A stretch of 64,000 nucleotides of DNA from contig OX453281.1 of the NCBI GenBank assembly GCA_949710005.1, positions 29,506,339 through 29,570,338 of the forward strand. Reading direction: 5' to 3'. Each line of letters opens with the position of its first letter. Position 1 is the stretch's first letter. Below, one piece after another: positions 26,483 through 34,225 of the stretch. The DNA is from Ricordea florida. Its lineage: Eukaryota; Cnidaria; Anthozoa; Corallimorpharia; Ricordeidae. The notes beneath the pieces were generated by a model. The model ran no database searches and was not told where the DNA came from. It saw only the letters and a program-made list of their open reading frames with translations. A program made the translations under genes and the position numbers.

Positions 26483-27298
26483 TTACATGAGACTCCCAAC
26501 ATCAGAATCTTCTTCATATTCATATTCAGATTTTTCCATTTCTTCAGCAGAAGATTTACTATCTGAAATAGTTAAGCATCTAAGTTTAGTTAATCTTTTC
26601 ATTTCTTTGTTTGGTTCTATAACTGCTTCATAAAGTTTTACTTGAAGCGCAATACAAGAACCAATAAATATTGATTCAATTTTTATTACACTTTCTTCAA
26701 CGCGACAACCTTTATTTAATAATTTTAATGGATCAATTAACTTATCATTTTTAGAGTTATAAAACTTAGTTAAAATTTGGTCTTGTTTTTTATCCCAAAT
26801 TAATTTTGCATATAAAGTTGGACCTCTATCTGGAACTCTAGCCATTGAAGATTTTTCCAACTTCCAATATAGAGGATTTAAACCTCCTTTTTGTTTTTCA
26901 AGCTCATTTCTTTCCAACTCAAATTTACCAATTTTTGCTCTATTAATAATCAAATGATCAATGCAATTGTCAACTATTTCATTGAATAAATCAATCCATT
27001 TTTCTTCTTCGGGTGTGGGTTTACTTCCACTCCATAAACATAAGGGAAATGTATATCCCGAAATTGCACCTGTTTGTTGATTTGTGTTTGTAGAAACACC
27101 AAAAGAATATAAATTACCGGTTGGAATAACAAGTTCTCCTTCTGTTCCATCATCATTTTTTGTAAAAATTTTAATTCTTTTAAATTCAACCTTTGGTTTA
27201 CTTCCAGGAATTTCACCAACAATTGGTTTAGAAAAAATCATGCTTACTTTAGGAATATAACTATTAACATCTATTAATTGTGTAGTTTCGTTCATCAT
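26483..27298 (-). CDS. Polinton protein, possible viral ssDNA-binding-type family
   Basis: 271 residues. Blocks FPLCLWSGSKPTPEEEKW (about 84-101), GLNPLYWKLEKSS (about 137-149), RGPTLYAKLIWDKK (about 156-169) and IKIESIFIGSCIALQVKLYEA (about 205-225) alternate in a beta-rich pattern, with an acidic tail (YEYEEDSDVG). This resembles uncharacterised proteins (DUF2738-like) of large DNA viruses and virophage-like elements that have been proposed to bind single-stranded DNA. The match is from pattern memory and is uncertain. It is transcribed opposite to the flanking virion genes. Confidence 0.5.
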   Translation of the reverse strand: MMNETTQLIDVNSYIPKVSMIFSKPIVGEIPGSKPKVEFKRIKIFTKNDDGTEGELVIPTGNLYSFGVSTNTNQQTGAISGYTFPLCLWSGSKPTPEEEKWIDLFNEIVDNCIDHLIINRAKIGKFELERNELEKQKGGLNPLYWKLEKSSMARVPDRGPTLYAKLIWDKKQDQILTKFYNSKNDKLIDPLKLLNKGCRVEESVIKIESIFIGSCIALQVKLYEAVIEPNKEMKRLTKLRCLTISDSKSSAEEMEKSEYEYEEDSDVGSLM

Positions 27299-27326
27299 TT
27301 TATTTTTATATATATTTTTTTTAATT

Positions 27327-27335
27327 TTTAAATCA
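27327..27335 (-). promoter_or_regulatory. TGATTTAAA motif before the 27298 minus-strand gene
   Basis: The complement of TTTAAATCA, ending about 29 bp before the ATG at 27298. Confidence 0.5.
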
Positions 27336-27365
27336 AATTTTACTTTTGTTTTTCAACTCTAAGGG

Positions 27366-27372
27366 ATCTAAA
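27366..27372 (+). promoter_or_regulatory. ATCTAAA motif before the coiled-coil protein gene
   Basis: Lies 37 bp before ATG 27403 and 19 bp before ATG 27385. The usual spacing of about 30 bp favours the downstream start. Confidence 0.55.
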
Positions 27373-27384
27373 GATTTATTACTG

Positions 27385-28590
27385 ATGAGTAAAAAAAAAA
27401 TCATGGCAGAATTACCAGAATATTTGGATCCAACCGAACTAAATGAAACAAAAGATGATGATGGTGGCAATGATGAAACAATTTATTTATCTCCATTAAC
27501 ATCCACTTCCATTCCAACTTACCCCGATGATTACGGGGTGGCAGAAACTTCATTTGGTGGTCGTGAAACTGATCCGTTGTTGGATATGGAAAATGAAAAA
27601 GATAAAGTGTGGAGGGATATTTTAAATAAAATTCCAAATGCTAAACCTAGTTTTCTTTTCAGATATAGTGAGTGGGGTAAAATCGAAGTCGCAATTCCTA
27701 GAAAAGCAGGAGTAAAAGAAACGTGGCATGAATTATTCGATGGGAATGGTGATATTAATAAAAAACTCCCTGTTACCATATTGAAAGCTCTGGGTAAAAA
27801 AGCAGAAGAAGTTGTGCAGACTAATGATGATATTTTATCACAATTGAACGAAAAAAACGAAGAAATTAGGGATTTACGTAATGCATTAGATGGTTTAAGT
27901 TCAATGGTGGAAACAAGTCAATTCGAAATAGATCGATATGTTTCAATTGAAAAAGATTTGAGAAGTATGATTGAACAACATCAAACCACAATCGCTGAAA
28001 AAGATAGTTATTTAGAAACTGCGGTTAGAGAGAAGATTGATGCGAAACAATATGCAGAAACTTTACTTAATGATTTGAATGAATACAAAGCCGAGAGTGA
28101 TAAAAACGAGAAAGATTTGGCTGGCTTGAAAAAGATTGAACAAAGTCGAGAAAAGTTGGCAAAAAGGGTTAAAACGTATGATGAACTATCGAGAAAACAG
28201 TTAATATTAAACGAAGATCAAATGGCTGATATCGAGAGGCGAAATAGTGAAATACTTAAAAATTTACCATTACGAGAGAGATTAAAATACATCTTCAAAA
28301 AGTATGGTTTTACAGTCTTTGCTGTTGTAAGTGCTGTAGCTGTTATCATTGGAGTTATAGTTTCTAATCTTTCAAGTGGTTTATCAACATTAGGTAGAGG
28401 AGTTGGTAATGGTTTGAAAACTATAGGTAAAAAATTAGATGAAATATTACCAGGAATGGTTGGTGCAATAGTTAGCTTTCTATTCAAAACAGCCGGCCAA
28501 GTTATTGGATTTTTAGGTGAAAATGCTTGGCTTTTGATAATGGCTGTGGTTCTATATTTTGTAGAAAGTATAAAAAAGAAGAGAAAGTAG
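27385..28590 (+). CDS. Coiled-coil protein with C-terminal membrane segments
   Basis: About 400 residues (ATG 27385 or 27403). An acidic N-terminus is followed by a small globular part (FLFRYSEWGKIEVAIP), a long coiled coil (about 150-300 of the longer form), then FTVFAVVSAVAVIIGVIVSN, a Gly-rich spacer (GLSTLGRGVGNGLKTIG), VGAIVSFLFKTAGQVIGFLG and WLLIMAVVLYFVESI. The coiled coil plus several C-terminal hydrophobic segments suggest a membrane-anchored stalk, for example a virion surface, entry or membrane-remodelling protein; this is inference. Intact. Confidence 0.72.
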   Translation: MSKKKIMAELPEYLDPTELNETKDDDGGNDETIYLSPLTSTSIPTYPDDYGVAETSFGGRETDPLLDMENEKDKVWRDILNKIPNAKPSFLFRYSEWGKIEVAIPRKAGVKETWHELFDGNGDINKKLPVTILKALGKKAEEVVQTNDDILSQLNEKNEEIRDLRNALDGLSSMVETSQFEIDRYVSIEKDLRSMIEQHQTTIAEKDSYLETAVREKIDAKQYAETLLNDLNEYKAESDKNEKDLAGLKKIEQSREKLAKRVKTYDELSRKQLILNEDQMADIERRNSEILKNLPLRERLKYIFKKYGFTVFAVVSAVAVIIGVIVSNLSSGLSTLGRGVGNGLKTIGKKLDEILPGMVGAIVSFLFKTAGQVIGFLGENAWLLIMAVVLYFVESIKKKRK

Positions 28591-28597
28591 ATCTAAA
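28591..28597 (+). promoter_or_regulatory. ATCTAAA motif before the 28623 gene
   Basis: Starts 32 bp before ATG 28623, directly after the stop codon of the preceding gene (TAG 28588-28590). Confidence 0.6.
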
Positions 28598-28622
28598 GAT
28601 ATCATTGCGTTCAGTAAAACAT

Positions 28623-29243
28623 ATGGAAGATTACAACAAGATTTATCCTCAACTACCTAATAATAATTTTCAAACACAAAGCGGAGATAATGTAGTTAGC
28701 TTCAGATTACAAAAATCAAGCGAAGTATTACAAAATCTTGAGAAAGAAATTAAACATTACGAAGAAGTAAGGAAAAAATATAATAGAGCTAGAACAATAT
28801 TTACAAAAATAAGTGTTGGAAGTGGAACTATTTCTATTATTCTATCGGCTAGTGGTTTGAGTACATCTCTTACTGGATTTGGTGCTATTGTTGGAATTCC
28901 CTTGGGTGTGGTTGGCGGAATTTTTGGGGCTTTATCCGTTGGATTTGGAATTGGATCAAAAAGTCTTTCAAATAAAGTTAGTAAACATGAAAGAACTTTA
29001 TCAACCGCGCAATCAAAATTAAACACTATAAATGACTTGGTTTCAAAGGCTTTGAAAGATAATGCTATATCCGATCAAGAATTTTCTATAATTTTAGCAG
29101 AGTTGGAAAAGTTTCAAAAACTAAAACTTGAAATACGACAAAAATTTAGAAAAGACGCAGAAAAAAACTTGGATATGTCTGTGATAAGGAGAGAAGTGCG
29201 CGAGGGTCTATTAAAAGAACTTACCGGAGGGAAAGGACATTAA
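28623..29243 (+). CDS. Gly-rich membrane-hairpin and coiled-coil protein
   Basis: 206 residues. ATG 28623 is chosen because the ATCTAAA box lies 32 bp upstream and a longer reading would overlap the previous gene. A helix (about 25-60) leads into a Gly/Ser-rich hydrophobic hairpin (ISIILSASGLSTSLTGFGAI, GIPLGVVGGIFGALSVGFGI, about 72-112), then a second coiled coil. The helix-hairpin-helix design is like membrane-inserting or pore-type proteins, but no family is recognised. Confidence 0.68.
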   Translation: MEDYNKIYPQLPNNNFQTQSGDNVVSFRLQKSSEVLQNLEKEIKHYEEVRKKYNRARTIFTKISVGSGTISIILSASGLSTSLTGFGAIVGIPLGVVGGIFGALSVGFGIGSKSLSNKVSKHERTLSTAQSKLNTINDLVSKALKDNAISDQEFSIILAELEKFQKLKLEIRQKFRKDAEKNLDMSVIRREVREGLLKELTGGKGH

Positions 29244-29312
29244 AACTTGTATATGAGAAAACTGAAGTTGGTTGCAATTGTTTTGCAGGAATTAATTAAC
29301 ATTTTATTCTCA

Positions 29313-29319
29313 ATCTAAA
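29313..29319 (+). promoter_or_regulatory. ATCTAAA motif before the 29343 gene
   Basis: Starts 30 bp before ATG 29343. Confidence 0.6.
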
Positions 29320-29342
29320 GATCAAGTAAACATAAGAATAAA

Positions 29343-30950
29343 ATGCTTTTAAATGATTTCAAAAATCGTTATCCAAATGTTAACCTTGATAAATTTACAT
29401 TTATTAATGATTCATTTGGTGGATATATTAAATGGAAAGTTAATGGAACAACAATTATGTCTGATGATGATCCTACTGGAAAAACATGGACTGATGATCT
29501 TTCCACTAATTTGAAAACATTATTATGGGAAGATTTAGGCTTAGAAAAGAAACCTAAAGTTGGCTCGTTTCCAGAAAGTTTATCATCTACAAAAAACACA
29601 TATCCAATACCTGGTATTAAATTCGATGAATCTGCAAAAAATGTAACAGAAATGTTAATTATTTTAGATATATATGTTTCAGATAAAGATAACTTCACTG
29701 CGCCAATGAAAAATGTATTTAAAAATCAGACTGTAGGACTTACTAGCGGTAAAGAAGCTAGAGCTTGGTTGAGTAAACCAAATATTAATCACTGGCCGCA
29801 ACAATTAAACATGGCGGTTTGGTGTGCAACATCAGGATGCGGTGTAAGTTTAAATGATAGTTTAAATTATCCAAAAGTTATTAGAAGTTTTTTTATATTT
29901 CACATTTACTTTACTATAAGAAGAATATTATATGAATTATCTTTACCATTACCCGGCGAACAAACTTTTTCTTTAAAAAATAATCCATACAACAAAAATG
30001 CTTATAATCGTTTATGCGGAGAATTTGGTTTAAGTAATAATCAAGATTATAAAGGATTAAATAAACCTTTGGCTGATTTTAGATTTAAAGGAGGAGCAAA
30101 CCATGGTGTTGGAGATGTATTCATTGATTATGGAAAAGGATACATAGCCCCCGGAAAAGGTAGTTCGCAAGCAATAGGTGGTGGAAATCAAAATGTCAGA
30201 ATTATAAGGAGCTACGATCCTGATGCAAATATTTGGCCAAGCAATTCAGCTAAATTTTCTGATAGTGGTGGAAAGAAAATAGATGGAAATTTAATATCTA
30301 TGCTTCGAAATGATCATTTTGTTGATTTTCAATATTCGTGGTTTATACCTAAATCTGGATATGGATTAACAAATGCTGGATTAGGAAGAATAAATAGATC
30401 GGTTGAAGCTTTTGTTTATTGCATTTTGGGGGCCCAAGTTAATACTAGGAATTCAATTATTGGTAATGGAGGAAGAGCATTTGAAACTCAGCAAGAATTT
30501 ATAGATTTATTTGAAAGCTCTGTGATTGAAAATGATATCGCAAATTCAAATCAAAGATATCAAACGGCGGTTCAAAAATCAAAAGTACGACTTGATTTGG
30601 CTGTAGCTCCTGATGTTTTGTTGATGCCAAGCAATTTAATTATAAATACAGAAAGCGTTATTGGATACAATAATAATCTGAAAATAGCAACAAAAGATAT
30701 GAAATTTGGGGTAAATAATTCATTAAACATTGAAACAAAAAATGTTGGAATAACTCATAGTTTAGGAACATCAAAGGTTTTATTAAATACTAATGCTCAA
30801 CCAAGGAAAAATATAAATCCTAAATTAAACAATAGCGATGAATCAAACAAAACAGATGAAGTTAGTAATATAGAAACATCTTCTCATCAAAATACTCTTA
30901 TTGTTTTAATATTTGCTGGAGGATTATTATCTTGGTTTTTATTTCGATAA
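29343..30950 (+). CDS. Large Polinton virion-type protein with C-terminal anchor
   Basis: 535 residues, intact. Notable segments: NMAVWCATSGCGVSLND (about 156-172, three Cys/Gly-rich), FFIFHIYFTIRRILYEL (about 184-200), a Gly-rich region (GKGYIAPGKGSSQAIGGG) and a C-terminal hydrophobic tail NTLIVLIFAGGLLSWFLF. It looks like a membrane-anchored protein with its bulk on one side. I do not recognise a family; its size, position among virion genes and tail suggest a minor virion protein. Confidence 0.7.
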   Translation: MLLNDFKNRYPNVNLDKFTFINDSFGGYIKWKVNGTTIMSDDDPTGKTWTDDLSTNLKTLLWEDLGLEKKPKVGSFPESLSSTKNTYPIPGIKFDESAKNVTEMLIILDIYVSDKDNFTAPMKNVFKNQTVGLTSGKEARAWLSKPNINHWPQQLNMAVWCATSGCGVSLNDSLNYPKVIRSFFIFHIYFTIRRILYELSLPLPGEQTFSLKNNPYNKNAYNRLCGEFGLSNNQDYKGLNKPLADFRFKGGANHGVGDVFIDYGKGYIAPGKGSSQAIGGGNQNVRIIRSYDPDANIWPSNSAKFSDSGGKKIDGNLISMLRNDHFVDFQYSWFIPKSGYGLTNAGLGRINRSVEAFVYCILGAQVNTRNSIIGNGGRAFETQQEFIDLFESSVIENDIANSNQRYQTAVQKSKVRLDLAVAPDVLLMPSNLIINTESVIGYNNNLKIATKDMKFGVNNSLNIETKNVGITHSLGTSKVLLNTNAQPRKNINPKLNNSDESNKTDEVSNIETSSHQNTLIVLIFAGGLLSWFLFR

Positions 30951-30956
30951 AAATTA

Positions 30957-30963
30957 ATCTAAA
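30957..30963 (+). promoter_or_regulatory. ATCTAAA motif before the 30985 gene
   Basis: Starts 28 bp before ATG 30985. An earlier ATG at 30978 ends after four codons. Confidence 0.55.
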
Positions 30964-30984
30964 CATATACCTTCTAAATGAAAA

Positions 30985-31614
30985 ATGTTTAGCATTACAA
31001 TGTATAATTCAGAAACTAGGGTTTATTTAGACCCTCCAATTAAATACGTTAGTGAATTACAACTTTTAGATTGTAATATTAAAACAAAAAGACTAATAAC
31101 TTTAAGGAATCAAGAAAAAATAACTGATGAACAAGATAAGCCTTTAGTAATATTTAATCCAGGAATATATTCCATAAATGATATAAAAATATTAATTGAG
31201 CTCAGCGAAAAGGGTAAAAATATAACAATGATTATCGGAGATAATTTTGCTTACATAATCAACAATAAACCAATTAACATTAAATTTAGCCAGGGTTTGC
31301 AAAATTCTTTAGGGGTGCCAGAGGTTTTATTTAAAATATTTCAAATAGATATAACTATAAAAGAACCTTTGAGACTTTTATGCAGCATAGTTGATAATAG
31401 AATGTCATACACGAATAAAGGTAAAAATGGAGTCCTTGTAAAAATACAACCATCCCAATTGCTAGCAAACATTCCATCAAAAGATTATCCATCTATTCCA
31501 ATTAGAAAATATGATAACTTTATTAATCACTTTGATTTAACCATTTTAGACTCTGATTGGAAAAGGTTTGATCTAAAAGGAGAATCTGTAACTTTTAGTT
31601 TAAGATTTAAATAA
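30985..31614 (+). CDS. Beta-rich protein, possible minor capsid (penton-like)
   Basis: 209 residues of mostly alternating hydrophobic pattern: VYLDPPIKYVSELQLLDCNI near the start, ITMIIGDNFAYIINNKPINI mid-protein, and a C-terminal FDLTILDSDWKRFDLKGESV followed by TFSLRFK. The end resembles the last strands of the single jelly-roll minor capsid proteins that accompany Polinton capsids, but that is a guess from shape and neighbourhood. Ends just before the second convergent-junction hairpin. Confidence 0.5.
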   Translation: MFSITMYNSETRVYLDPPIKYVSELQLLDCNIKTKRLITLRNQEKITDEQDKPLVIFNPGIYSINDIKILIELSEKGKNITMIIGDNFAYIINNKPINIKFSQGLQNSLGVPEVLFKIFQIDITIKEPLRLLCSIVDNRMSYTNKGKNGVLVKIQPSQLLANIPSKDYPSIPIRKYDNFINHFDLTILDSDWKRFDLKGESVTFSLRFK

Positions 31615-31620
31615 ATTTTT

Positions 31621-31650
31621 GTTATGTAACCATTTATTGGGTTATATAAC
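31621..31650. terminator. Second hairpin between convergent Polinton genes
   Basis: GTTATGTAACC, 8-nt loop, GGTTATATAAC, with the same stem as 26431-26460 but a different loop. Followed by a T-run. Confidence 0.6.
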
Positions 31651-31664
31651 ATAATTTTTTTTAA

Positions 31665-32240
31665 CTAATCTTCATCACCCCATAACTCTTCTAAAAACTT
31701 TAATTCCTCAACACCAATACACCAATCTAAATACCTACTTGGATGCCATGCTATAGGCATTAATTCGTCATATAATTTTTTATAAAAATTATGTTTATGT
31801 TTCAACTTATCAGCATTTACATTTATAGAAATCCAAATTGAATCAATAATAAAATTATTAATATTATATTTCATCTTATCACCTTGATATTCTTTTTCTC
31901 TATTAGCATAATATATTAAATCACTAACAAACTCATTATTATATATACCATCTAAATATAAACCCATTATACCAAAAATAGAAAAATAAAAATACTCTTC
32001 ATTATCATCATGCCAAATTCCAAATTCAACCCCTTCGGAATCTTCATCATACCCAAAATCGTTATAATATTCATAAAGTTCATAATTTTCATCAATAAAA
32101 CCTCTAATATTTGATATATGTTTTAATAAATCTTCCTTAATTGAATCTAAAAAATCATTAACACCAAGTTTTTTTTCATTATAATATTCAAAACTCATAG
32201 AAGTTTTTCCACCATATTTTTCTTTTACTATTATTTCCAT
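31665..32240 (-). CDS. Giant-virus-like protein with AWHPSRYLDWC motif
   Basis: 191 residues, acidic, Tyr- and Asn-rich. Near the C-terminus PIAWHPSRYLDWC (about 163-175) matches a W-H-P-x-R-x-x-D-W-C signature seen in many uncharacterised nucleocytoplasmic large DNA virus proteins, often with F-box or repeat domains (family knowledge, by eye). The gene is more AT-rich than the plus-strand core. A TGATTTAGA box lies about 30 bp upstream, within the 3' end of the preceding gene. Probably a cargo or host-interaction gene gained near the right TIR. Confidence 0.6.
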   Translation of the reverse strand: MEIIVKEKYGGKTSMSFEYYNEKKLGVNDFLDSIKEDLLKHISNIRGFIDENYELYEYYNDFGYDEDSEGVEFGIWHDDNEEYFYFSIFGIMGLYLDGIYNNEFVSDLIYYANREKEYQGDKMKYNINNFIIDSIWISINVNADKLKHKHNFYKKLYDELMPIAWHPSRYLDWCIGVEELKFLEELWGDED

Positions 32241-32241
32241 T

Positions 32242-32718
32242 TTATTTACAATTTTTCCTAATCTCTAAATCATAAATTAATTTTATACGACACTCCTTAC
32301 AAGAGGCTTTTTGTTTCATGTGTTCGCATATTTGTGATCCTCCACATTCTTTACATTGTTGTTGTTGTTTATTATGTATGCATATTTGTGATCCGCCACA
32401 TTCTTTACACTTTTGTTTTTGCTTATTATGCACACAATACATTGATCCTTTACATTTTTTACAAGCATACTTAATTCTATCATGTTTACATATTTGTGAT
32501 CCACCGCATTCTTTGCAAAAATATTTAAGTTTTCCATGAATACAAATATAAATGCCAGTAGTAGTAACTTTTTCAATTAAATCAATAATCTCCTCCTCTT
32601 TATATTTTTTAAACTCATTAATTAAATCCATTCTACCCATTTTTGATCTTCCTTTCGTTTTTAATTCTCTTGCAATTCTTTTTAGTTGATACAAACATAA
32701 ATTATTTAATTGATCCAT
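32242..32718 (-). CDS. SAP-like domain fused to tandem Cys/His zinc repeats
   Basis: 158 residues. The start MDQLNN and LYQLKRIARELKTKG mirror the SAP-like start of the polymerase gene at the other end, because both start codons lie in the TIR. From about residue 55 there are five units of pattern C-x2-H-x5-6-C-K-x-C (CIHGKLKYFCKEC, CKHDRIKYACKKC, CVHNKQKQKCKEC, CIHNKQQQQCKEC, CEHMKQKASCKEC), separated by GGSQI. Such repeats are typical of giant viruses and algae. Likely a zinc-stabilised repeat protein. The fusion could be a recombination product of the TIR with an acquired gene. Confidence 0.68.
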   Translation of the reverse strand: MDQLNNLCLYQLKRIARELKTKGRSKMGRMDLINEFKKYKEEEIIDLIEKVTTTGIYICIHGKLKYFCKECGGSQICKHDRIKYACKKCKGSMYCVHNKQKQKCKECGGSQICIHNKQQQQCKECGGSQICEHMKQKASCKECRIKLIYDLEIRKNCK

Positions 32719-32993
32719 AATTACTTTCTATGAGTATTTTTATAATCCTTAAATATCATTTTTTATTTTATAATCTGAAAAAATCTCTGACAAATTTAAA
32801 ATAACCCGTAAGCTAAAAAGTACAAAGATTTTTTCTGTCAAATTTAAAAATAACCCGTAAGCTAAAAAAAATATATGCTTTTTTTCTGATAAAATTTAAA
32901 AATAACCCGTAAGCTAAAAAAAGGTCAAAGATTTTTCTGTCAAATTTGAAAAATAACCTAAAAACGAACTTATAAACACGCTTACATAGTAGT
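32704..32993. repeat. Right TIR of the Polinton
   Basis: Reverse complement of 17159-17505 with one internal unit fewer. Includes the start codon of the zinc-repeat gene. Confidence 0.92.
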
Positions 32994-32998
32994 TTTCA
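32994..32998. repeat. Right target-site duplication of the Polinton (TTTCA)
   Basis: Matches 17154-17158. Confidence 0.75.
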
Positions 32999-33140
32999 TT
33001 TTATTTTTTTTTTCTGGATCGTTGCACAGAAAGGCGGTTTCGACAAGACGTTTCTTGTTGCGTTCGAATTTAGCGCGACAAGTTCCAGCCTTTTCAAGAA
33101 ACGCTGGAAACACTAACTCGTTTTTTGAACGGGTACTTGG

Positions 33141-34225
33141 GACAAGACCTTTAATCCGGGGCAAGAAATACTATTGCGCCTAAGACCACATCCACACTAA
33201 TACGTTTTCGTTTAAAAATGCACACTTTTCGATGCGTTTTGGCCTTCCGTCCACACTAAAACGCTCGGAAACGAATGCCTTTTCAAACGAAAACGCATCG
33301 ATTCAAAAACACTCTCCAAAGTGGAGACATTTGAAAACACATCGTTTTGAAAACGCTCCGTCTCTTGAGTGAACAGGTAGAAACGGAGACTGTTGAAAAC
33401 GATCGGGTAAAAAGCGTCACATGCAATCGGTTCCAGTCGAAATCAAGCATTTAACACATGCGCAGTCCCTGGCTCCAGTCATTTTAAGTCATTTTCATCG
33501 TTTTTGAGCGTGTTAGTGTGGATAGGTTGCCGAGGTGAAAACGGAAACTTTTGAAAACGCATAAGCCATAAGTGTGGATTGGGCCTAAATCTACAGCGTC
33601 TTAATCCGCGGGGGGTACTGATGAAAAAATTAATACTGGGAGGCTCCGCCCGACCCCTTACCCTTTTATATATCATTTTGGGCAAAAAAGATACCCCCAT
33701 TTGTATACCTTCCATTGAAAAATGGTACCCGTTTTACAAGCCTACTTAAGAACACTGCATGCCCTTTCTAGCCCTTAGAATGAAGTGAATGAACGATATT
33801 ACTTCTTATGAACACTGATTTAAGAAACTGATTTTGAAGCCCACCAAGCACGCGGATAGACTGTACCGTAATGCGAACCCAACGAGTTTAATTTTCGACT
33901 GCTCTAATTCGCCCGTCTTGTGAATAAATCGCTAAAACAAAAAGTCTTCTTTTTGTTTTCATGCTGCGTTCAATAAATTAAAACAGTACAGTCATAACTG
34001 TGTGATCGAAATATTTTAATGAAATGCACTTTTTAATACCTAAATGACAGATTTCCCTACCCTTTCATATACTTCGATTTGTGAAATCCCTATACCCTTT
34101 CTTATGCCTAAAACGTGAAAAAGGAACTATTTTAGAGCGGAGCCTCCCTATATAAATAGGCCATTACAGGGCGTACCCCCGCTTGGGGTCTAAATTTAGG
34201 CGCAATAGTCCGTTGGGGAAGACCC
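33141..34225. mobile_element. TIR element interrupted by a MITE
   Basis: Ends share ACTATTGCGCCTAA and, further in, GGGGGTAC and GGGAGGCTCCGC in inverted orientation (33611-33655 against 34132-34186). No transposase seen; the interior is non-coding by eye. A 397-bp MITE splits the left TIR. Confidence 0.6.
33187..33583. mobile_element. MITE with TIR CACATCCACACT, imperfect 8-bp duplication
   Basis: Ends are CACATCCACACTAATACG and, inverted, CCAATCCACACTTATG. It is flanked by CCTAAGAC (33179-33186) and CCTAAATC (33584-33591), as expected for P- or hAT-type 8-bp duplications with decay. Internal AAACG-rich motifs recur. Confidence 0.65.

Larger units (their letters stand above)
17159..32993. 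mobile_element. Polinton/Maverick (adintovirus-like) element, 15.8 kb, nearly intact
   Basis: Flanked by TIRs starting ACTACTATGTAAGCG and by a TTTCA duplication. It encodes DNA polymerase B, a DDE integrase, a capsid candidate and a packaging ATPase, the defining set of Polintons. Other genes are packed with short gaps: one plus-strand block 22754-26420, another 27385-31614, and minus-strand genes between. It is markedly more AT-rich than the host flanks. Nearly all genes are open, so the insertion is young; the visible defect is a frame break in the polymerase gene at about 18420. No Ulp1/adenain-type protease was recognised. It lies 515 bp upstream of the EEIG1 start codon. Confidence 0.95.
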
